DNA of 64,000 nucleotides from Clostridium sp. 1001271st1 H5. Lineage in GTDB: Bacteria; Bacillota; Clostridia; Lachnospirales; Lachnospiraceae. Where the stretch lies: positions 124,001 through 188,000 of the forward strand of contig NZ_SPHO01000007.1 of NCBI RefSeq assembly GCF_005845215.1, written 5' to 3'. Under the pieces are notes generated by a model. The model did not search any database. It saw only the letters and a program-made list of their open reading frames with translations, and was not told the origin of the DNA. Both the position numbers and the translations under genes were made by a program. This document shows positions 17,544-25,548 of this stretch, piece after piece (positions within the stretch are counted from its first letter, which is position 1; the number at the start of each line of letters is the position of its first letter).

Positions 17544-18470
17544 ATGGAACAAAATGAACGCAGATTTGCAGTATTGATTGATGCAGACAATGTCTCCCCC
17601 AAGTATATCAAGTACATTTTGGATGAAGTGTCGGATGTGGGAATCGCCACCTACAAACGAATTTACGGCGACTGGACAGATAATGAAAAACGCAGCTGGA
17701 AAAATGTGCTTCTGGACTGGTCCGTAAATCCCATCCAGCAGTACAGCTACACCACCGGAAAGAATGCCACTGACTCAGCCATGATTATTGATGCCATGGA
17801 CATCCTCTACTCCGGCAATGTGGATGGCTTCTGCTTGGTATCCAGCGACTCGGACTTCACCAAGCTGGCCCAGCGTCTGAGGGAGGCCGGGATGTTTGTC
17901 ATGGGAATCGGGGAGCAGAAAACCCCAAAGCCCTTCCGTGCAGCCTGCGATACCTTTAAATTGCTGGAAATCATATCCTCTGACGATGCACCGGAATCAT
18001 CGGTCATTGAAAACCAGAAAACCATTACAAACATCGATGAAATCCAGAAGGCCATCACCAAGCTCCTCATTGAGAATAACAGCCAGAACCAGCCCATTAT
18101 CCTTGCAAAGGTGGGCAATTTCCTTACAAAACGTTTTTCAGACTTTGATGTCAGAAACTATGGCTATTCCAAACTCTCCACCTTCCTGGAGAGCCTGAAC
18201 AACAACGACTTCCAGGTGGTCAAGCTCCATGGGGGTTATTTTGTCCAGGAAAAGAGCGCCAGCATTTCCAAGTCTGAGATTGAAAAGGAAATCATGCGCA
18301 TTATTAAGGGGTACAATGGACATGTGGATAATCTGAGCATTATACACGATGAGCTGAAAAAGACATACCCTTCCTTTGATGTGAAACAATATGGCTTCAG
18401 CCGCATCTCCAGCTTTATACGCAGCTTTGGGACATTCCGAATTAAGGATAATATGGTTCAGCTCAAATAA
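17544..18470 (+). CDS. NYN-domain RNase-like protein with two LOTUS (OST-HTH) repeats
   Basis: A 308-residue protein. The N-terminal NYN (PIN-like, DUF88) domain, about 1-145, shows the acidic active-site pattern: LIDADNVS, KNATDSAMIIDAMD and LVSSDSDF. Two winged-helix OST-HTH/LOTUS repeats follow, each with an F-DVR/K-YG(Y/F)S-(L/I)S-F core (about 165-235 and 240-308). NYN domains are metal-dependent nucleases and LOTUS domains bind RNA, so an RNA-processing or RNA-decay role is inferred. The ATG at 17544 is preferred over a GTG at 17532, with AAAGTG as a weak ribosome site. The strong terminator at 18537 follows. Confidence 0.85.
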   Translation: MEQNERRFAVLIDADNVSPKYIKYILDEVSDVGIATYKRIYGDWTDNEKRSWKNVLLDWSVNPIQQYSYTTGKNATDSAMIIDAMDILYSGNVDGFCLVSSDSDFTKLAQRLREAGMFVMGIGEQKTPKPFRAACDTFKLLEIISSDDAPESSVIENQKTITNIDEIQKAITKLLIENNSQNQPIILAKVGNFLTKRFSDFDVRNYGYSKLSTFLESLNNNDFQVVKLHGGYFVQEKSASISKSEIEKEIMRIIKGYNGHVDNLSIIHDELKKTYPSFDVKQYGFSRISSFIRSFGTFRIKDNMVQLK

Positions 18471-18536
18471 CATGATACGGCTCCGGCAGCATGGTTAAGT
18501 CACGGCAGTATGGTCCGGCTCCGGCAACACAAGCAA

Positions 18537-18588
18537 CGCCCGAAGTGGGGCATCCGGCTTATGGATGCAGTCCCCTTCCGGGCGTTTT
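18537..18588 (+). terminator. Terminator after the NYN/LOTUS gene
   Basis: A long imperfect stem (CGCCCGAAG… with …CTTCCGGGCG, closed by CATCC/GGATG) is followed by TTTTGATTTTT. It would end the plus-strand transcript before the converging cell-wall-binding gene. Confidence 0.8.
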
Positions 18589-18623
18589 GATTTTTCTGGT
18601 TCATCCTATTTGTCTGTCCTTCA

Positions 18624-19316
18624 TTACCTGTGATAAGGTTCCCACACGCCCTGGTTATTGACCCAGTACCCATCGGGGGTATAGCTGTCCTTCACCATGG
18701 CTCCGTCCGCTCCCAGATAATACCACCATTCTCCATCCTGGAGCCAGCGGTTTGCATACATGATGCCATCCTGACCCAGATAGTACCACTTCCCTCCGTC
18801 CGCCAGCCAGCCGTCCGACTTACAGGCGCCGTTTCCCATCCTGTATTTCCACTGGCCTTCTTCCTGGACCCAGCCGGAAGGCAGGCTCTCTGCCTCATCG
18901 GATGCAACCACGTAAAAATCACCCATGTTTACCGCTGCCCCGCTCTCCACCACCACAATGAGCTGCGCTGTGCCGGGCTCCTTTGCCGTGTATTCAATTA
19001 CATTCAATCCATTATCTCCCGGAACCACCCTGGCTGTCAGGACGCTGAAATCCGTTGTCCTCAGGGAGCTCCCGGCAGCCCAGCTGCTCTCAAGCTTCGA
19101 CAGAACCAGCTGTCCTGTGGTCCCTGCCTTTATTGTGGTTCCGTCAAACATAAAGGCGCCTGCTTCCTGGCAGCTTATTTCGTAGTATTCTCCCCTCATC
19201 TCAAAACCATAGGAGGAAAATGGCATCGCCCCCATAAGTGCCGCCAGCAGGACGGCTGCTGTTATCTTTCCCATTCCCCCTCTTATTCTCTTACCTGTTT
19301 TCATACCTGTATTCAT
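18624..19316 (-). CDS. Secreted protein with choline/cell-wall-binding repeats
   Basis: A 230-residue exported protein. A signal peptide (core ITAAVLLAALMGAMPF) precedes a small beta-rich domain (about 35-145). The C-terminus has three to four tandem repeats of the CW_binding_1 type: GWVQEEGQWKYRM, GWLADGGKWYYLGQDG, RWLQDGEWWYYLGADG and GYWVNNQGVW. Such repeats bind choline or other wall polymers and keep the protein at the surface. GGGAG lies seven bases before the ATG. No catalytic domain is visible. It lies 20 bp after the 743-residue gene on the same strand and is probably co-transcribed with it. Confidence 0.8.
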   Translation of the reverse strand: MNTGMKTGKRIRGGMGKITAAVLLAALMGAMPFSSYGFEMRGEYYEISCQEAGAFMFDGTTIKAGTTGQLVLSKLESSWAAGSSLRTTDFSVLTARVVPGDNGLNVIEYTAKEPGTAQLIVVVESGAAVNMGDFYVVASDEAESLPSGWVQEEGQWKYRMGNGACKSDGWLADGGKWYYLGQDGIMYANRWLQDGEWWYYLGADGAMVKDSYTPDGYWVNNQGVWEPYHR

Positions 19317-19336
19317 CTTACGTCTCCCTTCTCCCG

Positions 19337-21568
19337 TTATCTCCGGATGATTTCAAAATTTTCCTTAAAATCCTTATAGTCCCTTATGCCGATAAATTCT
19401 TCCGGAACAGGCATCTTCGTCATATGGCTGACGATTTCACACCATTTGTCCATCTGAAATACCGCATCCGGGTCTGTCCATATTGCCTCTGCCTCTTCTT
19501 TGGTCAGGTCCATATATTGAAGCATGTCCTCAGGGAACTCCTGCTCCTTTCCGAAACATTGGAACTCTGATTCCAGGATTTCCTTATTAAAAGAAGCGGC
19601 CCGCCGGTACACATGCTGTTGATTTTTGTCGCTGTAGGCAACTGTCAGCAAATCCCCGTCATATTCGTCATAGAGAATAACATCCGACTTAAAAATCTTT
19701 GACACCTTTCTGGCGTTCTCACTGGTACAGTTCTCCTGAAGGCTCTGGCTGTCTATCCCCAGCCAGTGGCTGTCCTTTGAACGGGCCGCCAGCGCATCCC
19801 CGCTTTTTGCCCCCAAAAATCCTGTGTCTATCTTCTTCACCATCTCCAGACAGTCCCCGATTTCATCTGCACTTATGTCCTCTTCCAGAAGGACCAGACA
19901 ATTAGTCATGACATAGTTCTTTCCATAATAACCGTGAAAAACCTCGTCCTCCATTCTCTTGCAGATTCCAGCAGAGGTATCCAGAATCCGGAAGGAATCA
20001 AGGGCTTGTCTGGCTTCTTTGATGGATTCCGGCGTTTCTTCCCTGGGGCGGACCATTACTGTGTAGAAATAATCCGGTCCCAGCACGCTGAGCTCCGCAC
20101 TATACCTGTATGTCCCGGCCTCATATTCGCTGTCTCCGTAAACCTGCCCCATATTCCCATCTTCTTTATACCGTATCTCCTTTCGGACAACTTCATCTGC
20201 CTTCTCCTGTCTGTATGTATACTCCAATACCTCCGGCATGGAATCGTCCCCTGCCGGCTGCGCGCCCTGCATCCTGCGGATATACTCCTCCCTGTTCCTG
20301 GGAGTACCCCTTCCCGCCATCGCAAAAAGCCTTGTCTGCTCCCTGTATCCCCTGACCAGAATACACCCCCATGGGGAAACCAGGACATCCCCAAAATCAC
20401 GGTTTCCCTGCTGGCTCCACTCTTCCTGAGGGAGCCGGATTTTATAATACAGGCCGGAGGATACAAAGGTCCCATCTGCGCCTGCCTGGTCGAAAACCGT
20501 ATCATCAGGAACAGTAATCAAAAGGCCGGTTCCTTCTGTTTCTATCCCTGGGGCCTCAGTGCCAGGCGCCTCAGCCGCCGCCATTTCATTCCCCCCGCTG
20601 CCCGCTGCTGCCCCTATCCCCCACACTGCCAGTCCAAACACCATAGCAGCGCCTGCTATAGCCCATATCCTTCCGCCTCTTCTTCTGCCCTTTGGCTCTC
20701 CCGTTTCCCTGCCTCCGCCCCCGCTTTCATCTGAATTGTCTCCTTCCCCCCATGCTCTCTTTCCTGCCGGTATGCGTATCCTTTTCGGATTCAAAATCCG
20801 GGAATTTCCGGGGATTCTTTCATTGCACACCTCCAGAAGCCTCTCCATACCGCCCATTTGTTCCAGCGGTGCCATGGGTATAATGACTTCTCCGCCGCAG
20901 CCTTTTATCAGATAAACATTATCCGGCGTATAAACAGCCCGTTCAAAATCACCATAGGCATGTCTGGCCACGGACCGTTCACCGTATTCACAGATTCCAT
21001 CCTCTTCCAATGCCAGCAGCTGTCCCCCAGCATAGCGGTAGGGAAACAGCGCCGCCCTCCGCAGCTTCTGCATTTTCCCACGGCCCATGCCCAGGGCCCT
21101 GCAGGCATCCGCAAACTGGTCCACTGTCCTGGTGTAACTGCAAAACAAAACCGTCCTCCTGCGGCAGCCCTCCTCCATAACTGCCAAGGGAATCCGCGCC
21201 TCCCTTCCCTCTCTGCATTTTGCCGTCAGGCAGCCGAACCACTGCTGCGCCTTCTGCTCTCCTCCCAGTACCCGTTCCGGCACGGCCCAGAACTCCTTCT
21301 GGGCGAAAAAGAAAATCAGCCCGTCCTTTCTGTGAATCTCTGTCAAAGCGGAATACAGAAGCCATAAATCCGTATTCCCCGTCCGTATGCGGATTACCTT
21401 ATCATCCATGGAAATATGGCATTCTTCCTTTAAATTCGACATATCCGGCCAGACCTTTCCCCGGTCCTTTTCCTTTAAGAAGTCTTTTTTATACCATTTG
21501 AGAAATCCTTCATATTCCTGCTCACTGAGCCTGAAACAGACCTCTTCTTTTGCCTGTGCTTTGGTCAC
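19337..21568 (-). CDS. Uncharacterised single-pass membrane protein with YcxB-like N-terminal domains
   Basis: A 743-residue protein with a GTG start and GGGGGT nine bases upstream. The N-terminal ~290 residues contain two stretches resembling the YcxB-like domain (around 60-125, LLYSALTEIHRKDGLIFFF, and around 200-255, FERAVYTPDNVYLIKGCGGEVIIP). A Gly/Arg-rich linker, one membrane helix at about 306-327 (core IAGAAMVFGLAVWGIG) and an extracellular region of about 400 residues follow. The positive residues before the helix place the YcxB part inside the cell. I recognise no enzyme motif. It could be a sensor or scaffold; its place beside sigE and a wall-binding protein hints at envelope or sporulation work, which is inference. 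Confidence 0.6.
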   Translation of the reverse strand: MTKAQAKEEVCFRLSEQEYEGFLKWYKKDFLKEKDRGKVWPDMSNLKEECHISMDDKVIRIRTGNTDLWLLYSALTEIHRKDGLIFFFAQKEFWAVPERVLGGEQKAQQWFGCLTAKCREGREARIPLAVMEEGCRRRTVLFCSYTRTVDQFADACRALGMGRGKMQKLRRAALFPYRYAGGQLLALEEDGICEYGERSVARHAYGDFERAVYTPDNVYLIKGCGGEVIIPMAPLEQMGGMERLLEVCNERIPGNSRILNPKRIRIPAGKRAWGEGDNSDESGGGGRETGEPKGRRRGGRIWAIAGAAMVFGLAVWGIGAAAGSGGNEMAAAEAPGTEAPGIETEGTGLLITVPDDTVFDQAGADGTFVSSGLYYKIRLPQEEWSQQGNRDFGDVLVSPWGCILVRGYREQTRLFAMAGRGTPRNREEYIRRMQGAQPAGDDSMPEVLEYTYRQEKADEVVRKEIRYKEDGNMGQVYGDSEYEAGTYRYSAELSVLGPDYFYTVMVRPREETPESIKEARQALDSFRILDTSAGICKRMEDEVFHGYYGKNYVMTNCLVLLEEDISADEIGDCLEMVKKIDTGFLGAKSGDALAARSKDSHWLGIDSQSLQENCTSENARKVSKIFKSDVILYDEYDGDLLTVAYSDKNQQHVYRRAASFNKEILESEFQCFGKEQEFPEDMLQYMDLTKEEAEAIWTDPDAVFQMDKWCEIVSHMTKMPVPEEFIGIRDYKDFKENFEIIRR

Positions 21569-21696
21569 GCTGCTTCTACCCCCCTGGCCGTTTTCCCCAT
21601 ACGCCTCAGCGCAGGATTAACAGCCACGTTTTTTCTAATTATTCATCTGATAACAATGTATCGCATTTTTCGCTGTTAGGCAAGTATGCAGACAGC

Positions 21697-21723
21697 AAAA
21701 AAGCCAGCCTTTTACGCTGACTT
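21697..21723 (-). terminator. Terminator after sigE
   Basis: On the minus strand, AAGTCAGC pairs with GCTGGCTT across a short loop and is followed by TTTTTT. It directly follows the sigE stop. Confidence 0.75.
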
Positions 21724-21730
21724 TCCATGC

Positions 21731-22471
21731 TTACTCAAATCTGACGATTTCTTTTTTAAGCCGTTTCATAATTTTCTTCTCCAGCCTGGATATATAGGAT
21801 TGTGAGATTCCCAACAGGTCTGCCACTTCCTTCTGGGTCATTTCCTCTCCATCCTCATTGGTAAGTCCGTATCTGAGCTCCACAATTTTCCGTTCCCTTG
21901 GATTCAGGCGGCTGATGGCGTTGTTGAGCAGGCTCTTCTCTATCTCATCCTCAATATCATGGTAAATCACATCCTCATCCGTTCCAAGAATATCTGACAG
22001 CAGAAGTTCATTTCCATCCCAATCCACATTCAGAGGTTCATCTATGGACACTTCCAGACGCGTCTTATTGTTTCGTCTGAGATACATGAGAATCTCATTC
22101 TCAATGCATCTGGACGCATAGGTGGCCAGCTTGATGTTCTTATCCGGTTTAAAGGTATTGATGGCTTTGATGAGTCCAATGGTGCCGATGGAAATCAAAT
22201 CCTCCACCCCCACGCTGGTGTTGTCGAATTTCTTCGCTATGTAGACTACCAGCCTCAGGTTATGCTCAATCAGGGCTGCCCTGGCCTCCTTGTCATCCTC
22301 GCCTCCCAAAAGACTTATCATCCGGCTCTCCTCTTCCGATTCCAGAGGGGCAGGCAGGATATCAGCGCCTCCTATATAATGCACTTCCCCCTGCTTGGGC
22401 ATCAGTACGGTCCTGAAGCTGGGGATGGTCTTTAACTGGAAACGGTTTGGTATGGATACTTTTATAATCAT
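21731..22471 (-). CDS. sigE: RNA polymerase mother-cell sigma factor SigE (pro-form)
   Basis: A 246-residue early mother-cell sigma factor, very close to the B. subtilis protein in [21 protein letters not shown]-like [64 protein letters not shown] and [11 protein letters not shown]. The about 30 residues before HYIGG are unlike the Bacillus pro-sequence but in the same position, and are probably removed by SpoIIGA. AGGAGG lies nine bases before the ATG. It follows spoIIGA by 39 bp in the conserved two-gene operon. Confidence 0.95.
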   Translation of the reverse strand: MIIKVSIPNRFQLKTIPSFRTVLMPKQGEVHYIGGADILPAPLESEEESRMISLLGGEDDKEARAALIEHNLRLVVYIAKKFDNTSVGVEDLISIGTIGLIKAINTFKPDKNIKLATYASRCIENEILMYLRRNNKTRLEVSIDEPLNVDWDGNELLLSDILGTDEDVIYHDIEDEIEKSLLNNAISRLNPRERKIVELRYGLTNEDGEEMTQKEVADLLGISQSYISRLEKKIMKRLKKEIVRFE

Positions 22472-22510
22472 GGAAATGTCCTCCTGTACGTTGTGTGTTA
22501 TTCAAGTTCC

Positions 22511-23347
22511 TTAGTCGCTTTTCTGTATCAGGATTTGATACTCCCCTGAGGGAGAAAGTTCCTGCTTCGTAATGGCTATCAAGGGTTTCTCCAGGCTGTA
22601 CCTGCCGCCCTCCTGCTCTATCTCCATCCGGTCAATGAACACGGCCGGCAGGATTCCGCGGCTGGTTCCCACGGACTGGTACGGCACATAGACCACGCCC
22701 TTCACCGCCGGACACAGCTGCTTCATAAGACCGGCTGCCGCCACATGGACCGGCTGGTTGCTCACAGGCTCCCTCAGCCGGTTGCCCGTGTCAATAAGCC
22801 CTGTGACTGTCTCTTTCTTTTCACCGTAAATCATGGTAACCCTGCACAAATCCTTCCTGTGGGCCATGGAACGGATTAATTCCTTTATCCCCCCTGAAAA
22901 TCCATAACAGGCGGCAGCCGCCCCTGCAACCATCAAAATCCAGACCAGGGCCGGAATCCTTTTTCCGTGTCCGGACTCCACCAGAAGCCATGCGTAATAC
23001 CCTGCCCTGGTGTGTTCATAGAGTACCAGCATCACGCCGCCCAGAACCACAGATACAAGGTAAATGCCTGCAACGGATTTAATCACCTCTTTCGGGCTTT
23101 TCAGATGATAGGCGGCCACTGCCATCAGGCTGCTCACCGCCACATACGTTCCCAATATCTCCACTGCGGCCGGAAGACCGGGAACCAGGCTCACCACACA
23201 GGACCATATACCGCCAATGACAGCTCCGGCCAGAATACGCCGCTTTGTGGTCCTGTATGATAAAACCCTGTTTAAGATGGTCAGAACCATCATGTCCATA
23301 ATGGTATTGACCGCGAATACCACATCTATGTATACTGTATAAACCAC
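22511..23347 (-). CDS. spoIIGA: Sporulation sigma-E processing peptidase SpoIIGA
   Basis: A 278-residue membrane aspartic protease that cleaves pro-SigE after signalling from the forespore. Five hydrophobic helices fill about residues 1-155 (starting YTVYIDVVFAVNTIMDMMVL), followed by a cytoplasmic protease domain with the active-site motif LIDTGNRL. Length and layout match the family. The start is GTG; an in-frame stop lies directly upstream, and TGAGG nine bases away serves as ribosome site. It is the first gene of the operon and lies behind the Spo0A-type promoter at 23388-23453. Confidence 0.93.
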   Translation of the reverse strand: MVYTVYIDVVFAVNTIMDMMVLTILNRVLSYRTTKRRILAGAVIGGIWSCVVSLVPGLPAAVEILGTYVAVSSLMAVAAYHLKSPKEVIKSVAGIYLVSVVLGGVMLVLYEHTRAGYYAWLLVESGHGKRIPALVWILMVAGAAAACYGFSGGIKELIRSMAHRKDLCRVTMIYGEKKETVTGLIDTGNRLREPVSNQPVHVAAAGLMKQLCPAVKGVVYVPYQSVGTSRGILPAVFIDRMEIEQEGGRYSLEKPLIAITKQELSPSGEYQILIQKSD

Positions 23348-23387
23348 TCAGTCCGGCCTCACCTCCCTGGCAAACTTTCTGAAAGCC

Positions 23388-23453
23388 ATTATAGCGGTTT
23401 CAAAGCGCGGATGTTGTCGAAATAACCGATAACAGGTACAATATTTATCGACA
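23388..23453 (-). promoter_or_regulatory. Spo0A-activated type promoter of spoIIGA-sigE
   Basis: The minus strand has a perfect TATAAT (23388-23393) and, 21 bp upstream, TCGACA as a displaced -35-like element lying in a 0A box (TGTCGAA read on the plus strand at 23415-23421). A second, inverted 0A-like box TGTCGAT is at 23447-23453. Over-long spacing with 0A boxes over the -35 is the known design of the Bacillus spoIIG promoter, which needs phosphorylated Spo0A. Confidence 0.75.
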
Positions 23454-23496
23454 AAATTCGAGCCGCATACTAAATATGGCGTTTTTGTCCCCAAAA

Positions 23497-23549
23497 AGCC
23501 GGAAAGCCGCCGCCACACCATTCTCCGGTATGGCGGCAGCTTTCCGGCT
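23497..23549 (-). terminator. Terminator of the TRAP / transketolase operon
   Basis: Two 19-base arms (23497-23515 and 23531-23549) pair with one mismatch and are followed on the minus strand by CTTTTTGG. It insulates the catabolic operon from the downstream spoIIGA promoter. Confidence 0.8.
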
Positions 23550-23555
23550 GCCGGC

Positions 23556-23591
23556 AACACTTTTTCATGTCTTAACACTTTTTCATGTCTT
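23556..23591. repeat. Perfect 18-bp tandem duplication
   Basis: AACACTTTTTCATGTCTT occurs twice in direct succession (23556-23573 and 23574-23591) in the 304-bp gap between the transketolase and spoIIGA genes. Apart from this, the terminator and the spoIIGA promoter, I see nothing in the gap. Confidence 0.85.
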
Positions 23592-23651
23592 ATTTCATAA
23601 TCCGTATACTGCCTGCTAGGTTTCCCCTGTTCCAGACATCTGCTGCGGCGT

Positions 23652-24635
23652 CTAAAAGAGATGCCGGGTCCTTTCAAGCAGTCTGCGGGTCCTGCTGTCC
23701 TGCTTACGCTTCATCACATCCCTGCACCGCTGTGCAATGGATTCAGGGCCATATCCGTATTTTTCCATCAGCTGTTCATAATCTCCGGACTCAGCAAAAT
23801 CCACTGCGCCCATCCGTTCCATGGGAACCGGGCAATGCTCTGCCAGCACCTCTGCCACCGCGCTTCCCAGGCCGCCGTAAATACTGTGCTCCTCCACTGT
23901 CACAATGGCTCCTGTCTGTTTTGCGCATTCCTGAATCAGAGCCTGGTCAATGGGCTTTACCGTATGCATATCCACCACGGCTGCCCGGATTCCCTCTTCC
24001 TCCAAACGTGCGGCTGCCTGGATTGCGCGGTGGAGAACCGTTCCCGTGGTGATGATGGTCACATCGGAGCCATCCCTTACACGGATGCCCTTTCCAATCC
24101 GGAATTTCATATCATCCCCGTAAAAGTCCGGCGCACAAGCACGGCTCAGGCGCAGGTAGACCGGTCCCTGGTGCGCTGCAGCGGCAAACACAGCCATCCT
24201 TGTCTCCGCTGCATCTGCCGTGGAAATGACTGTCATGCCGGGTACGGACCTTACAAATGCCATATCCGTTATGGCCTGGTGGCTGGCTCCGTCGTAGGAG
24301 TCAGACAGGCCGCAGTAAGCGCCGCACAGCTTTACATTCAGATGGTCATAGGCTATCAGGCTCTGAATGGGGTCCGCCCCTCTGGTGGTCATAAACACGG
24401 CAAAGGTATTTACAAAAGGTATGAAGCCTGTCCTGGCAAGGCCGGCTGCCATGGATACCATGTTAAGCTCGCTGATTCCCACATTAAAATACCGCTCCGG
24501 AAATGCGTTTCCGAATATACCGCTTTTCGTGGATGAAGCCACGTCCGCCTCCAGTCCCACTATCCTGGAATCCTGTTCCCCTAATTCCTTAAACGCTGCT
24601 CCGTAGGCATCGCGGATTGCCGTCATCTCTCCCAT
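23652..24635 (-). CDS. Transketolase, C-terminal subunit
   Basis: A 327-residue split-transketolase subunit carrying the pyrimidine-binding and C-terminal domains. The motif FNVGISELNMVSMAAGLA contains the Glu that activates thiamine diphosphate; HQAITDMAFVRSVPGM is also typical, and the C-terminal domain starts near VTIITTG. Its start overlaps the stop of the N-terminal subunit by one base, so the two are made together. Split transketolases often serve special sugar pathways instead of the main pentose phosphate pathway. It is the last gene of the TRAP operon. Confidence 0.9.
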   Translation of the reverse strand: MGEMTAIRDAYGAAFKELGEQDSRIVGLEADVASSTKSGIFGNAFPERYFNVGISELNMVSMAAGLARTGFIPFVNTFAVFMTTRGADPIQSLIAYDHLNVKLCGAYCGLSDSYDGASHQAITDMAFVRSVPGMTVISTADAAETRMAVFAAAAHQGPVYLRLSRACAPDFYGDDMKFRIGKGIRVRDGSDVTIITTGTVLHRAIQAAARLEEEGIRAAVVDMHTVKPIDQALIQECAKQTGAIVTVEEHSIYGGLGSAVAEVLAEHCPVPMERMGAVDFAESGDYEQLMEKYGYGPESIAQRCRDVMKRKQDSRTRRLLERTRHLF

Positions 24636-25462
24636 TACCGGTCACCTCCCAGTTCTGCTTTTGCCTTTGCGTATTCCTGATCTCCAATGGCCTTTCCATG
24701 CCAGGTATTCCTGCCCTCCATGAAGGAGACTCCCTTTCCTTTTACTGTCTTTGCCAGTATCAGGGACGGCTTGTCCGCCGTCATCTTCGCTTCCTCCACT
24801 GCCCGGCAGATGTCCTCCACATCATGGCCGTCACAGGGAATCACATTCCATCCGAAGGCCTCCCACTTGGCCTTTATATCCCCCATGGGCATGATTTCAT
24901 CCAGCGTACCGTCCAGCTGTACCCCGTTGTTATCCAGAATGCCTATCAGATGGTCTGCCCTGAATTTGGCCGCTGACATGGCTGCCTCCCATATGCACCC
25001 CTCCTGTATTTCCCCATCCCCCATAACTACGTACGTATAGGAATCATAGCCCTTAAGCCCGTCCCCCAGCGCCATTCCCAGCCCGGCGGATAATCCCAGG
25101 CCCAACGGGCCGGTGGAAAGCTCCACCCCGGGCGTCTTATGCACACAGGGATGGCCCTGGAGCATGCTTCCTGTCTGGCGCAGGTTCTTTAATTCCGCCA
25201 GAGGAAAGAAACCTTTGTGGGCCAGCACAATATAAAGCATGGGAGCGCCATGCCCCTTTGACAGAATCAGATGGTCCCTGTCCTCCTTTTCCGGGTTCAT
25301 GGGGTCCACATCCATCAGTTCATAATACAGTGCTGTCAATATCTCCGTACAGGACAGGGAACCTCCCGGATGTCCTGTCTGGATGCTGTACAGCAGGTCA
25401 ATCAGCTTATTGCGGAATGTCAGGCACAGCTTCTGCAGTGTCTCCTTTCGTTCCTCTCTCAT
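24635..25462 (-). CDS. Transketolase, N-terminal subunit
   Basis: A 275-residue subunit binding the thiamine diphosphate pyrophosphate. It shows the N-terminal GHPGGSLSCTEIL, DRDHLILSKGHGAP, and the metal-binding motif GDGEIQEGCIWEA followed by DNNG. It pairs with the downstream subunit to transfer two-carbon units between sugar phosphates. Its ATG overlaps the stop of a 29-residue ORF (ATGA), and AGGAGG inside that ORF is its ribosome site. Confidence 0.9.
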   Translation of the reverse strand: MREERKETLQKLCLTFRNKLIDLLYSIQTGHPGGSLSCTEILTALYYELMDVDPMNPEKEDRDHLILSKGHGAPMLYIVLAHKGFFPLAELKNLRQTGSMLQGHPCVHKTPGVELSTGPLGLGLSAGLGMALGDGLKGYDSYTYVVMGDGEIQEGCIWEAAMSAAKFRADHLIGILDNNGVQLDGTLDEIMPMGDIKAKWEAFGWNVIPCDGHDVEDICRAVEEAKMTADKPSLILAKTVKGKGVSFMEGRNTWHGKAIGDQEYAKAKAELGGDR

Positions 25463-25548
25463 ACCGGCATCTCCTCCTTATGGCCTCCGCCCCAGACCCT
25501 GGCCTCTATGGCCACGTCGGGCACGGCTGCCTCATAACATACTTTCAT
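25459..25548 (-). CDS. Hidden 29-residue ORF coupled by ATGA at both ends
   Basis: The ORF starts MKVCYEAAVPDVAIEARVWG and ends EEMPV. AGGAGG lies five bases before its ATG. Its start overlaps the kinase stop as ATGA and its stop overlaps the transketolase start as ATGA, so a ribosome could pass along all three. It has no membrane helix and I do not recognise it. It may be a small partner of the transketolase, a degraded gene, or a translational bridge. Confidence 0.55.
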   Translation of the reverse strand: MKVCYEAAVPDVAIEARVWGGGHKEEMPV

